Counted from the first letter of the stretch, positions 1-11,664 are shown. The stretch: 64,000 nucleotides of DNA from Platerodrilus igneus (GCA_036346225.1 JARFIW010001104.1:7714001-7778000); one strand, 5' to 3'. Translations and numbers: made by a program. The notes: generated from the sequence alone by a model not told the origin.

Positions 1-383
1 ACAAGTGTTGGTTGTGAAATATCTGCAACTAATGTTGACTGTTCGAAGATATATTGGAAAAAATAGTAAATCGGCAAATGTTCAAGTGCTGGGGTAACTT
101 AGCAGCCTTTGAAATATGGTGCTACAGACGTATGATGAAGATATATCATGGACAGACAAAGTTAAGAACATGAGGTACTAAAAATGGTAGGTGAAGAAAG
201 AAATATGTGGAAAACACATACTAAAGCACGAGGGAATAGTGCGGAATATATTAAAAGCAGAGATAGGAAAAAAGAGAGGTAGAGGTAGACCTAGGTTAGA
301 CTATTGCACACAGATAGTGAAAGATGCAGGTTGTGTGAATTTCAGGAAAATGCATAGAAATCAATGGATGTACGCATCCAACC
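1..383 (+). mobile_element. RTE-type non-LTR retrotransposon, 3' relic
   Basis: The segment from about 110 encodes the C-terminal tail of the same RTE element that fills 60835-64000: a KKRGRGRPRLDY stretch followed by the cysteine-containing VKDAGC segment. Bases 1-110 match the RTE 3' untranslated region, so UTR sequence precedes coding sequence and the copy is chimeric. A stretch present in the right-hand copy (the NRRDRM segment) is deleted here. The copy is interrupted at 383 by a solo LTR and resumes at 1790. Confidence 0.8.
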
Positions 384-1789
384 TGTTACGTTCATTTTCG
401 GAAATAATTGGTTAGTTTATGTTCAATAATTTTTAACTTAAAACCCTTTGGCGTTAAACATGAAAATTAATTCCGTAAATTAAAATGACCCTTTCACGTG
501 TTTAAAATTGTATTGTAATTAATAATATATATCCTATATATTTTACTTGATAAAAACTTTCTGCTCATTAAAAATAAATATTCTTTCTAAGAATTCCTTA
601 ACGTGGAATTTACACCATAATTTAGATAGGCCAGAACGTCTTTGCAAGTATCCGATAATTAATGCTTATGTGTTTTCCCTTTGAAAGAATTCGTCGAATA
701 AAAGCTGCATATTATTTCAATAAACTCGGATTTTCCTGTTTTATTTCCTTAACAACAAGATTACTTTGAGCTTTGTGCTTTATTTAAACAAATTTGATAT
801 TCATTTTCTGTTCGAATAGCAACACGAAAATATCCGTCCTGTTTTGCTTCCTTCCGTTTTTCGTTATGCAAATTTAGTGCACGCAATGTGGCGTGGTAAG
901 TATTTAGGGTTTTTATAAAACGGTACTTTTCGGCTTCAATGAATTAATTTATTGTTCGTAATTATTCTAGCTTTCTGCGGAGGGACACGCTAATCCCTTG
1001 AGTTGCGCTTCTTGTTGTAATGGGAAGCCAAACGCGTTCTTCCTGGGCGTAGGCCCACCTACTCGCTGACGTGGACCAGCAACTAACTCAGCCCCGACGT
1101 CAGCAACTCGAGGGTGTTTTTTTTTGTTTTCTCTTGCTGCTTACTTTGGAACCAGATCGCCTGGGCTTTTACCGTTCAAGTATCATGCATTTTTAAATTT
1201 AATTAATCTACACAAAAATTATTGCCCTATTTTGGTATTTATTGGCATTATATTAATGCAGTACTATTTGTTTTTAAATAACTAAAAATACACTACTTGT
1301 TAACGTAAAAATGGTTTACAGACTTGCTGGCTTGTGTGAAAACGTTGTTGCCATTATAATTGTAACTATAGGTTAAGTTTGTATTTACGATGATCTAGAG
1401 CTGTGGTTTTTAGGGTTGCGTTTGGTTCTTTTTTACTAAACAATGTCAGAGGGTATTTACTTAAAAACTACAGCTCGCCATTTTCATGAGTAATTTTTTT
1501 TGGCTGTTTGGGGGTTTCCCATGATGTATATGTAAATTGGGGACATTGATTTTTTTGTTGAATTTGGGAATACTGCGTTCTGTAAATATTTTGTTTAATT
1601 ATAAGTTCTCTTTTCTTTCTTTGTATGTTTTGTTCTGAGTGTGAATGAGTGAGTGTATATTTTTTTAAATTTTTTTTCAAGCTTTCCTTTACGTGCTAAT
1701 ATGTATAATACCCCGCCCACTCGCCGACTGAGTCCGGTCATACTTTTTCTTTTGCTTTGGGTTTTTTAAGTACGTCACTGTACGTAGCA
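384..1789 (+). mobile_element. Solo LTR of a TGTTACG...TACGTAGCA family
   Basis: The segment starts TGTTACG and ends TACGTAGCA. It is bordered by the 4-bp direct repeat AACC at 380-383 and 1790-1793. Taking it out rejoins the RTE 3' end (the CATCCAACC and CCAATTC halves seen joined in other copies), which supports an insertion. The start and the U5-like part around 1010-1100 resemble the solo LTR at 33292-34587. No internal gag or pol sequence is present. Minus-strand ORFs inside it look fortuitous. Confidence 0.75.
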
Positions 1790-2820
1790 AACCAATTCGA
1801 ATATGGAAAACCTAATGACGAAAAAAATAACTGTATATAAACTTGATGATTATTATAAGCAACTACAGGTATTGATTTTGCAATACTCTCAACTAATGTT
1901 AATTGTGCGAAAGGATTTACTGAAAAACTATTAATTCAGCAAATGTCTAAGTGTTGGAGGATCCTTGGTAGCCACAGACTGCTTAACCTCCTTCACATAT
2001 CCCTACAAACAATTTTCCAATGGTGCACCCGAGGGTACTACATTGGCCAGGAAGCAAGTTTTTTTTACTTAGAAAATTTGGAATTTTGCCGAACCTTTGC
2101 TGTTCCAAGCAAGGTAGGGATCTTTAACATGCGTGACAACACTCACACACGGGACCTTCATTTTACTTCTCATCCAAACGAGGATGTATTTTTGTGAAAA
2201 ATGCTAGCCTAACATTTTTCAAGCAGACCGTATCGGGATTCGAACCCGGGACCTTGGACGTCCCCTTCATATACTACTGAATATTGAGGAAATAGGGTAT
2301 ATATTTGTAAACAATAGAAGGGGAAGCGAATTGCATTTAACAAGAAAGAGCAGCGGCTGTGTTCAAAGACGACAAACATAGAAACAAGGAGAAACTTGTT
2401 GCAAGCATATGTGTGGAGCACAGCACAGTATGTCTATGAAATAGGGACAGTAGGAGAAACAAGCAGAAAAAGCGTTATAACCCTTTTGGAATGTTGTGCT
2501 TCAGATGTATGAAGATGATAGCATAGACAAACAAAATTAATAATAAAGAGGTTATAGAAATAGTAAGGGAATAAAAATATCTGTGGAAAAAAATAGAAAA
2601 AATAGAAAGGCAGTGAGGCATTTTTGGGGGCTAGTGCGGGATATATTACAAACAGAAATAGAAAAAAGGAAGTACACCTAGATCAGACTATTGCACACAG
2701 ATAGTGAAAGATGCAGACTGTGTAAATTTGAAGGAAACGTGTAGGTTAGTACGGAATAAGAAGCAATGAGGTACGCGTTTAACCAGTTCAAAGACCTAAG
2801 ACCTAATGATGATTCGTATT
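1790..2820 (+). mobile_element. RTE 3' UTR plus divergent RTE 3' coding relic
   Basis: Bases 1797-2000 repeat the RTE 3' UTR found at 23817-24000 and 24165-24350. After a SINE insertion the RTE resumes at about 2263 and passes into a degraded reverse-transcriptase C-terminus (2350-2810). This matches 26150-26640 and 28000-28310 better than the youngest copy, so it belongs to an older subfamily. There is no long open frame. Confidence 0.7.
2007..2262 (-). mobile_element. tRNA-derived SINE, 5'-truncated copy
   Basis: Reading the minus strand, a box B-like GGTTCGAATCCC is followed by the same body as the complete SINE at 54411-54705. The body includes the GCTTGAAAAATG segment and ends at GGCCAATGTAGTACC. 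The box A part of the tRNA head is missing. Imperfect flanking repeats (CCTTCACATAT and CCTTCATATA) lie inside RTE sequence, so the SINE inserted into the RTE relic. Confidence 0.8.
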
Positions 2821-3598
2821 TAATACATTCTGAAGAAATTGTTGGGGACCGTGTGATTCTCCAGAGCTGTCAAATAGATATGAAAAAATAGGATGTGGGT
2901 CAATTTAAAAACAAATTTTTAAAAAAACCTAATAAGTTTCTGGGATTTTGGCCAGTTTTGAAGTACTTTTAAAAAATGAGGAGGTGTGTATGGCCATGTT
3001 GATCAATCACGTAGAAGTTAGTGAGGTTGTATTGAATCATTTTCCTTCGATAAGCAATCATGTGGATATTCTTACTATTTCACCTCCTTGAACTGCATTG
3101 TGGTGTAGAGTTCTGGTATATTCTCCAAGTACATGATTTTACTTAATAAAACTAGTATTAAAATTTGTTCGATTCAAAAGTGTGTTTGTGTTTGTCAGCA
3201 CAAACTGTTATACCGCAAATCATAGAATTCCGCGAAATCAAAGATTTTCAATTGAAACAATGCCTCTGTAATTAAAGATTTACCTGATTTGCACCTAATT
3301 CAAAGTAATTTCCGTTGCTGCGAAGCTAGACGCAGAGCACGTCTGGCATTAGTGCAAAATAACAACTCTGCGTTACCGATGCCCACGACACCAAATGAGT
3401 CAAAGTATTTTACATAATACATATTTTTTAAAATGCCGCTTATTCATGAGCACTTTTTTTTCAACTTCTTTGGTGCTGGTGCCTCACATCATCGGTGTAT
3501 ATTACAATGGATCTTGTTACGGCAACTAAGAAAAGCATTGTTCAACAAAATCATCACTTTCATGAAAATTGATCCAGCAATAAGATTTAGTTTGAGTA
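2821..3598. other. No recognisable gene
   Basis: AT-rich sequence without a convincing coding region. A stretch near 3471-3540 weakly resembles the Merlin transposase sequence that follows and may be a degraded part of the same element. Confidence 0.4.
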
Positions 3599-3845
3599 GG
3601 TGGTCCTGGACACATCGTACAAATAAACGAGGTTTCTGGAATATATGGCACGGCAACCAAGAAAAGGTATGTAGTTTATGTGACTAACCGTTGCGTCCCA
3701 GGCGTCACAATCTGGAGGATGAGTGGCGTGCACATCGGGGTCTAATCGAATAGGGATGTACAGATGAAACGGTTAACCACCACTTTAAAGTCGTCGATCC
3801 CATAACCGGCGTGTGTGCGGATCAAATAGAGATTATGGTATAGAA
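3599..3845 (+). pseudogene. Merlin (IS1016/ISXO2-like) transposase relic
   Basis: The first frame gives GGPGHIVQINE, which corresponds to the GGPG-x-VEIDES block of Merlin/ISXO2-type DDE transposases, with the first catalytic Asp now Asn. After a frameshift near 3710 the sequence reads EDEWRAHRGLIE, a stop, then TDETVNHHFKVVDPITG and QIE. These correspond to the second catalytic Asp block, the VNHS-x-x-FVDP-x-TG block and the final Glu. The family is a cut-and-paste DNA transposase. At least one frameshift and two stops make this copy inactive. I did not find its terminal repeats. Confidence 0.7.
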
Positions 3846-3959
3846 CCTACCCATTTCTGTGTTTTACAAGTACTTCTAGCATATGATAATACATTTGTAT
3901 CAATTACAACAGTAATTTAAATCCAAGTCAGTATCATGTCGACTTTTGTATACTTTGAA

Positions 3960-4256
3960 AGTGATTTGGCATCGAAAAAATTGTACCCAATTTGAAACAG
4001 TTTGATTAACCTGCTGATATCAGTTTAAAAGCATCTGAAGTTTCCCAGTCATCTCGGCATTGAACATTACAACTGCACCAACAACAAAGACACAGCACTT
4101 ACACTTCCCATGGTATTAATTGTACTCGTCTATATAAGTGTTAGTTGTGTTAAGTATTAGTAATTATTAAATACCTAAATGTTCCAAAATACTTATTTAA
4201 TTGATATTGTAACCTGTAAGCGTTTGTGAACTTCAGTTTGAAATTGTGTCATAAAC
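3960..4256 (+). repeat. Left part of a dispersed repeat interrupted by the inverted-LTR element
   Basis: Bases 4141-4256 align with 10022-10137, and the continuation after the insertion (7102-7260) aligns with 10138-10290. The 3960-4136 part resembles 7960-8055, sharing a CACTTCCCATGG core. The repeat family is not recognised. Confidence 0.65.
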
Positions 4257-5045
4257 TGTTACGTGCCAAAGTGGCACTAAACATTGTTTTAGTTTAATTT
4301 TGATGTGCGGAAGTTTCGCGCCACAAATTCAAAAGACTTGGCGTATATTTCCGTCACGTCAGAGTGCGTTTGCGCGAGATCGCGCGGGAACTTCGCGCCG
4401 ACGCGTGAAAGAACAAAAGTAGGGTAGAAGTGTTTCCGTGAGACTCGGTAACGTGGTTTTTTACCTCTGACCTTCGTGGAGAGCGGTTTTGTTCAGGTAT
4501 CGTATCGTGCCTTTAGCTTTATCTATGTAGATCCTTGCCTTGCTTATCTGTTTATCGCCCTTATACCATGTTTCCTTATCCGTTCCCTGCATAGGTAGGT
4601 GATAAATTTGTAGCCTTGGCTGAACCGCATTCCACGCCGGAGCACCATCTTTAAACACTCCGGAGTGGAGCCTTGAGATCCAGTGGAAGCCATTTGAATA
4701 GACGTAGGCGTACCCCGGGAGGAGGCCATGCTCTGCTAGCAGCCACCATCTTTAAATTGCCTTGAAGGGGCCCTCAGTAGCCCTGATGGACTTCAACAGA
4801 AGCCAACTTTAACCCAGGGACATATTCATGTGAGTATTTTGCGGTATAAACTATTGTCTTAAATTTATATTTTCCGATAATGGCGCATTAAATTTGTGCA
4901 TTGGTGACGTCATTGACAGATGGGCGCGCCGAAATCTGTACAAAGATTAGCGTTACCAACCGCCCGTGGCGTCGCTTTTTCCGCGCTTGCGCGATGTATT
5001 TATGAACTTTTAAGTGTAAGAATTTGAATTTTAAACCGTAAGAAT
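4257..5045 (+). repeat. Left LTR arm, plus orientation
   Basis: The LTR starts TGTTACG and ends just before TGGCGCC at about 5047. It differs from the right arm by scattered substitutions and a ~20-bp indel near 5010. The minus strand of this arm encodes a 65-residue open frame (4461-4658) identical to one on the plus strand of the other arm (6702-6899). A second 61-residue frame differs by one residue. The identity reflects recent duplication or conversion of the arms and is not by itself evidence of a gene. Confidence 0.7.
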
Positions 5046-5998
5046 TTGGCGCCTTCAACGTGGGAAAATGGCCATAGGAGTTTTTCTTTTGTTTTTATGA
5101 CTATACAATGTATTCCCTAATGTTATTTATAGCTTTTTCACTAAAAAAAATCAATTATCTACTATCTGTTAACCTTGAATCTTATTTTCGTGTTTTAGAA
5201 TACACCACATTTCAGAGATGTCAAAAATAATTGTTATGGCAATTGGAGGTATACCGCCATTTTGAAATTAAAATTTAGTTGTTCTTATAAAATATTTTTT
5301 AAATATAATGTTAGTTTAATTATGGAATGTGGGATGTGTTTGTGGACTCCAGTTATATTGTTGAGCAATAGTTTGTTTTTGGATGCATATATAAGCTTTT
5401 AGTAAAGATCAATCCCTTAACCCTACTTTTTACACGTGAGTACACATAAATAAATAAGCATTTAACTAATTTTATGTCTTAAACACGGTTTATTATGAAG
5501 TTATCTACTTTACATTAAATTAAAACATAACCCTTGCTTGTTTTTTTAAAAAAAAACTGTACCTAAATTATCTTGTGTTTACACTAAAAAAAAAGTGTCT
5601 TAGTCATTTACGTGTTTGATTATGATATTCGAACTCACTTTTAAAGAAACCTTATGTTTAAAAACGTTTATTGTAGTGAATTGCCCCTTTAGAATATCTT
5701 TTGAAAATGCTAGATTAACGGGATCTTGTTGTATTTGTTAAATAAAACATTACCTACATTTTTTATAATTTGGAGTGTCTTTTGTAGTTTATCAATGATA
5801 TATTTCTTTGATTAAACACTAATCTTGCCCTCGTACTGTTCTAAACGTGTTTCTTTAGTGTTTTGGATACTTAGCGTGATTATATTTGAATATTATACCT
5901 TACGAATGCTTTTTATAAGAAGTTTTTACCCTTAAATATCTTTATCGTACTGACTTGAAGTAGCTCTACCGTTTATTATCTTCTGAATTTTCTCAGTA

Positions 5999-6334
5999 TT
6001 GTATATCTTATATATATCGTGTCTCAAATATAAATTCAAGATGAATATTTCACATCTTAAGTCCCTCGAGCTCATTTACGAGATTGAGTGTAGAAATATT
6101 ACCCCTGCCCCTAATCAAAATGATAGACGATCACAACTTAGAGCCATTTTAGCCCAGGAAATGAAAGGCGTCCCTATTTTAAAGAAAATCGTTTCCGATT
6201 GGCCTCATAATGTATCTGAAATTAAACTATCTTTAGATGATATAACTAGTATAATAAATAGAATAGATCCTAGTCCCACGTTGGGCGCCAAATTCTTACG
6301 GTTTAAATCATATTTGCACAATTTAAAGGTTTAA
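5999..6334 (+). pseudogene. Gypsy-type Gag N-terminus fused to antisense PBS/LTR
   Basis: The 111-residue frame most likely starts at the internal Met around 6041, since the first 14 residues look like leader. The LKSLELIYEIECRNI segment, followed by a DRRSQLRAILAQE helix, fits the N-terminal domain of insect Ty3/gypsy Gag proteins. From about residue 90 the reading frame runs through the reverse complement of the PBS and into the inverted right LTR, so the C-terminus is an artefact of the rearrangement. Gag would form the capsid of the virus-like particle. Only its first ~75 residues remain. Confidence 0.55.
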
Positions 6335-7101
6335 ATTCTCACAATTTAAAAGTCGATAAATACATCGCGCAAGCGCGGAAAAAGCGACGCCACGGGCGGT
6401 TGGTAACGCTATTCTTTGTACAGATTTCGGCGCGCCCATCTGTCAATGACGTCACCAATGCACAAATTTAATACGCCATTATCGGAAAATATAAATTTAA
6501 GACAATAGTTTATACCGCAAAATACTCACATGAATATGTCCCTGGGTTAAAGTTGGCTTCTGTTAAAGTCCATCAGGGCTACTGAGGGCCCACTTCAAGG
6601 CAATTTAAAGATGGTGGCTGCTAGCAAAGCATGGCCTCCTCCCGGGGTACGCCTACGTCCATTCAAATGGCTTCCACTGGATCTCAGGGCTCCACTTCGG
6701 AGTGTTTAAAGATGGTGCTCCGGCGTGGAATGCGGTTCAGCCAAGGCTACAAATTTATCACCTACCTATGCAGGGAACGGATAAGGAAACATGGTATAAG
6801 GGCGATAAACAGATAAGCAAGGCAAGGATCTACATAGATAAAGCTAAAGGCACGATACGATACCTGAACAAAACCGCTCTCCACGAAGGTCAGAGGTAAA
6901 AAGCCACGTTACCGAGTCTCACGGAAACACTTCTCCCCCTTTTGTTCTTTCACGCGTCGGCGCGAAGTTCCTGCGCGATCTCGCGCAAACGCACTCTGAC
7001 GTGACGGAAATATACGCCAAGTCTTTTGAATTTGTGGCGCGAAACTTCCGCACATCAAAATTAAACTAAAACAATGTTTAGTGCCACTTTGGCACGTAAC
7101 A
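6290..7101 (-). repeat. Right LTR arm, minus orientation
   Basis: This is the reverse complement of the left arm, beginning TGTTACG at 7101 on the minus strand and ending before the minus-strand TGGCGCCCAACGTGGGA at 6276-6293. The high identity to the left arm suggests a recent event or gene conversion. Confidence 0.7.
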
Positions 7102-8060
7102 AAACATCAAAAACCTTGTTTTTGATTAATTATTCTAAGTAGTCATTTAAACGCGTATAATATTTTGAGTATGTTTTCTTATTGATTCTGTAGTCTTTCC
7201 TAGATGCTGTAACCTTTAGGAATTGTTTTGAATAATCTAATAGTTGTTACGCCTTTTGACTGCCGCCCTTAGGCATGTGGAATTTTATAATTCAAAAAGG
7301 GGAAAGATTTTTTTATCATTAATTTAATTAGGTTACTAAGTGTAAAATTTGTGGTTTCTGGGTTCATGTGAACCGAGGTCGAAAACCTTTAATTTATCGA
7401 TGCATTTGTTTCAACGCTAATTTTTTCACGTCGAAGGAATGTGGGGTAATCGCACTAACTAATGAGAAAGATTTTTATGGTGGGGATAACGACAAGTTCA
7501 TTGGAGAGGCGCCGCGTTTTAAACAAAACTTACCTGCAACTACCGAACGATATCGTCGTATTAAATGCGAGTGCATGTTAGTGCAGCTAAGTTCACCTTA
7601 ACTCCCTCGTACTTTCCTGTTAATTACCTTATTATCGTCGGTTCCAAATCTGTAGGTTGTAACATTTCGCCGCAAGAAACAAAACTAAAGAAACGGAGCT
7701 CCACGCACCCTAATCTACTTGAAGACGTTAGTGATAATTTTTCGGCTGGAAGAAACGAGCTGGCTACAGCTATTAATCAAGGTGAGCCTTTTGTAATTGC
7801 CTTTTTGCATGTAAATCTCTACCCGTTTGTCAGCGATAATTTGCGACCACATTTGGGGCGTAATAAATTACGTCCGGGTTTTTAATGATTGACGCAGGTT
7901 GATAACGTAGTAATAGACGCTCAACGTGGAGCGGTGTCTGGGACAAAATGTTTAATAATTACAAATACGATATCAGTTTAAAAGTATTCGAATCATGATA
8001 TGCAGCAACAGCGACAGCACCTACACTTCCCATGGCATTGCTTGTACTCATCTTATAGCC
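7102..8060 (+). repeat. Right part of the interrupted dispersed repeat
   Basis: Bases 7102-7260 continue the alignment with 10138-10290 on the far side of the inverted-LTR insertion. Two overlapping frames (7368-7601, 7565-7885) show no recognisable domain and I do not call genes. 7960-8055 repeats part of 3960-4136. Confidence 0.55.
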
Positions 8061-9990
8061 TTTTTAATTACGTTAAAGAATTTTTCCTATTAGGGTTTTT
8101 TCTTTATGTGACCAGCTGAAAGGCACAAGAAAGTTTTACGAGGATTTTCAGTAAGTATAAAGAGCCCACGGCAAGTTTCGGTGGAAAATGGCTCGTAGAT
8201 GAGGAAACCTCAAGCGGCTAGTCGATCTATTTGCTCTGGGTAGAACATGAGCTGTGGGTCGGGGTTGGACTGCGACCAAAAATTTAAAGAATATGGCGCC
8301 ACCGAATTTTTGTATACGAAGAAGACCTTACTTAAGTCCCTTGTATAAGGCGAATGCGGAAACCTTTACTCAATTACCGCTATACAATATATTACTGAAA
8401 CACAATCCCTAAAGTTTCTTACCTTATGGCTCGACTTTGACCTTTATAGATGCACTGCAACACCTGTGAACAGATTAAAACAAAGATAGCACTGTTTGTG
8501 CCTTAATATCCAAAATTAATGATTAATTCGAATCAACCTTCATTCATTCTAATTAATAAGGATAGTCTTGACCAAATAAAAATCTATTCCTTCAGTATTT
8601 AGTAAGTTATTTACAAGACATCTTTTTTCTTTAATATAAGTTTGATCAAATTAAATTATTGAAAGATACGTACATAAGTACTTGATAGTATAAGTACTTC
8701 TCACAGATAAAACATGGTAATTTCTATTAGAAATTTCTAGCAAAATTTATTTAAAAATGAGTGAGCATGAGTTTTCTTTTCTGAATATTTAGCTATAAAT
8801 AACAATTTCGGTTGGTTTTAGTAGCACTACTTAACCTCACAAAAATATTCCACTTAGCAATTAGTGAAATATGAAATGTAAAAATTTAATTTCTAAGATC
8901 TGAGTAAATTATGTTTCAAATAATTAAATCAATTTTCATTAAATATAGAATTCAACTTTTCTTATCTCATAATGACATCTACCGTATATTAAATGTATTA
9001 ATAAAAAGATTTAAAGTGAAAATTTACAGGTTCCTGTTGCTTAATTTGAAAAATAAATAGTCTGTCATTCACCTAATGAACTTGAACATCACCACGTGAT
9101 CAAACAAAAAAATTATTTATCTGCTATATCCAATGCTACAGCTGACGTATATGAAAGTAATTTACATACCAGATGTTCATCCGATGAAAAAATACCTGCT
9201 AGGTATATGGGCCATACCCGGAATTATAATTCATGATTTATAATTCGCTTGTTTCAACAACTAAAATACAGGAAATCTCCAATTCCATACAACCAAATTA
9301 GCTGCATACTGAAATTCCAAACAGCGTCCATATTAAATAATTGATGCACGCCAAATCGACATTCGTACAAAGGTTAAATACTGATAAATTTCATTTTTTG
9401 TCCAAATACATTAGTTATATATCTTAAATTTTCCTAAATTTACCTAAATTTTCCTAAATTTTCCTAAGTTGCACTAAAAATATTGATTTAGTAAGACTAT
9501 AAGTTCAGTACTACTTACTGTTAACCAAAGGCCAGTCAAACAAAATAACGTCTCGTCATCTGCGAGCTTTTCCAGCAAGTGTGGACATCAAAAGTGCGCG
9601 TCGTCGAGACGATAACATTTTAAGAAAACCGTTTTTGATTTTCTGATGCTTCCAACATGTGGACTGAATTAACGTCATCGTCCTTGCGTTCAAGGAACAA
9701 TTGACCTCTTCTGACGACAGCTGAGTTGGAAGTGATAATATCACGCGGGTTGCCGCCTGACAACAAGCTTAATATTACAATCGTCTAACAGAGGGAACTC
9801 TTATGATGACACTAACAAAAACGCATCTTTTTGTCACCGCATAATTTAAAATTTTACACTTTCGAATTGAAAGCTAATATTGTATTCGACAATATGTAAT
9901 ATGTATTTCGTAAATTGTGTAGCATTATTATACTTAAGTTGGTTGTTAATAAATTAAATAGGTTAGATACCTGTAGAAATATTAACAGAA
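8061..9990. other. No recognisable gene
   Basis: AT-rich sequence. At 9422-9469 an 11-bp unit (TTTTCCTAAA type) is repeated about four times. A minus-strand stretch at 9545-9770 has coding-like composition in one frame (VVRRGQLFLERKDDD) but matches no family I know. Confidence 0.4.
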
Positions 9991-10021
9991 AATAAAATTG
10001 TTACAATCTATTTATCGCAAC

Positions 10022-10290
10022 TGTTAGTTGTATTACGCATTAGTAACTATTAAATATTTAGATGTTCCAAGATATTATTTAATTGATATTGTAACTAACT
10101 TGTAAGCTTTTGTAAATTTCAATTATAAACTGTGTCATATATAAAACCTAGTTTTTGATTAATCATTATAAATAGTCGTTTAAACACGTTTTAACGTTCT
10201 GAAAATGTTTTCTCATTGACTCTGTAGTCCTTCCTAGATGCTGTAGCCTTAAAGAATTGCTTTAAGTAATCTAAGACTGCGAACATGTTG
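10022..10290 (+). repeat. Unoccupied paralogue of the inverted-LTR target
   Basis: This aligns with 4141-4256 joined to 7102-7260. The junction reads GTGTCATATATAAAACC here and GTGTCATAAAC, insert, AAACATCAAAAACC there. It serves as a natural empty site for the 2.8 kb insertion. Confidence 0.7.
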
Positions 10291-10365
10291 CTTACGCTTT
10301 ATTTTTGTTTGTGCATATTTATTGTAGCGCCCTTGTTTTACAACACTAAATCTATCAATCTTTCT

Positions 10366-11664
10366 GATAATGAATAATTTTGCCTTGCATGTCAAAAGTA
10401 ATTCGAGCATAAAAAACAAAAATCAATATAAATTGTTGGTTATTTTGTAAAAAGAAAAGCCCGTGACCGGTTTCACTGTTCTTGCAGATCACCAGAGGGA
10501 CGCATCTTTTTTTGCAAAACAACCAACTAAGTTCTGGAATTATACACAAATCAAGGTGTATTTATAATACAAACAGTTTCTCATGCGCCCTCTATACTCG
10601 AATGTAAGCAACTAACCATCGGTAACTTTTACAAGTCCCAACATGATCAGCATAGATGAAGCTGCCAGACAAAATTTTTAAAAGAATTAGTCAAAACACG
10701 ATATGAAAAATAAATAAACAAATTGCCAAATTCCTACTTAACATTGGCGGATCTTCTAAGAAGGTACTACACCCAATGCTAATTGAGGATATTGACCTAC
10801 TGAAACTAATACCTTTCTAGCTACTTGATAATGAATAATTTTGCCTGGCATGGGGAAAAGTAATTCATGCATTGAAAACGAACATCAATATAAATTGTTG
10901 GTTATTTTACAAAAATAAAAACCCGAGACTGGATTCACTGTTCTTGCAGATCATCAGACGGACGCATCTCTTTTTGCAAAACAACCAACTAAGCTATGGA
11001 ATTATACACAGATCAAGGTGTATTTATAATACAAACAGTTTCTCATGCGCCCTCTATACTCGAATGTAAGCAACTAACCATCGGTAACTTTTACAAGTCC
11101 CAACATGATCAGCATAGATAGAGTTGCCAGACAAAATTTTTAAAAGAATTAGTCAATAGACGAGATGAAAAATAAATAAACAAATGGCCGAATTCCTACT
11201 TAACATTGGCGGATCTTCTAAGAAGGTACTACACCCAATACTAATTGAGGATATTGACCTACTGAAACTAATACGTTTCTAGCTACTTGATAATGAATAA
11301 TTTTGCCTGGCATGGGGAAAAGTAATTCGTGCATTGAAAACGAACATCAATATAAATTTTGGTTATTTTGCAAAAATAAAAACCCGAGACTGGTTTCACT
11401 GTTCTTGCAGACCATCAGACGGACGCATCTCTTTTTGCAAAAGAACCAACTAACTTATGGAATTATACACAGATCAAGGTGTATTTATAATACAAACAGT
11501 TTCTCATGCGCCCTCTATACTCGAATGTAAGCAACTAACCATCGGTAACTTTTACAAGTTCCAACATGATCAGCATAGATGGGGTTGCGAGACAAAATTT
11601 TTAAAAAACTTTATCAAAAGACAAGATGAAAAATAAATAAACAAATGGCCGAATTCCTACATAC
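10366..11664 (+). repeat. Tandem repeat, ~461-bp unit, 2.8 copies
   Basis: Units start at 10366, 10827 and 11289 with GATAATGAATAATTTTGCC; the third stops at about 11664. Copies two and three are closer to each other than to the first. Short open frames within the units (for example 10872-11069 and 11303-11530) are the same reading of the repeat and show no known domain. The function is unknown; it may be satellite-like. Confidence 0.85.

Larger units (their letters stand above)
4257..7101. mobile_element. Retroelement with two LTRs in inverted orientation
   Basis: Arms at 4257-5065 and 6274-7101 are near-identical reverse complements. The outer ends are TGTTACGTGCC and GGCACGTAACA. Each arm ends inward at an LTR-like CCGTAA followed by a PBS-like motif: TGGCGCC plus CAACGTGGGA on the left, and TGGCGCCCAACGTGGGA on the minus strand on the right. 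The ~1.2 kb core carries a gag-like start. A 4-bp repeat AAAC borders the unit (4253-4256, 7102-7105). In a normal element the LTRs are direct; here both outer ends are U3 ends. Confidence 0.75.

Noticed and set aside
4257..7101. Ginger-type or foldback DNA transposon with long inverted repeats
   Set aside because: The TGT...ACA ends and 4-bp duplication fit, but PBS-like motifs at the inner arm ends and a Gag start favour an LTR origin. Not fully excluded.
9545..9770. Coding-like minus-strand segment
   Set aside because: Two frames are partly open but neither resembles a known family, and the run is short.
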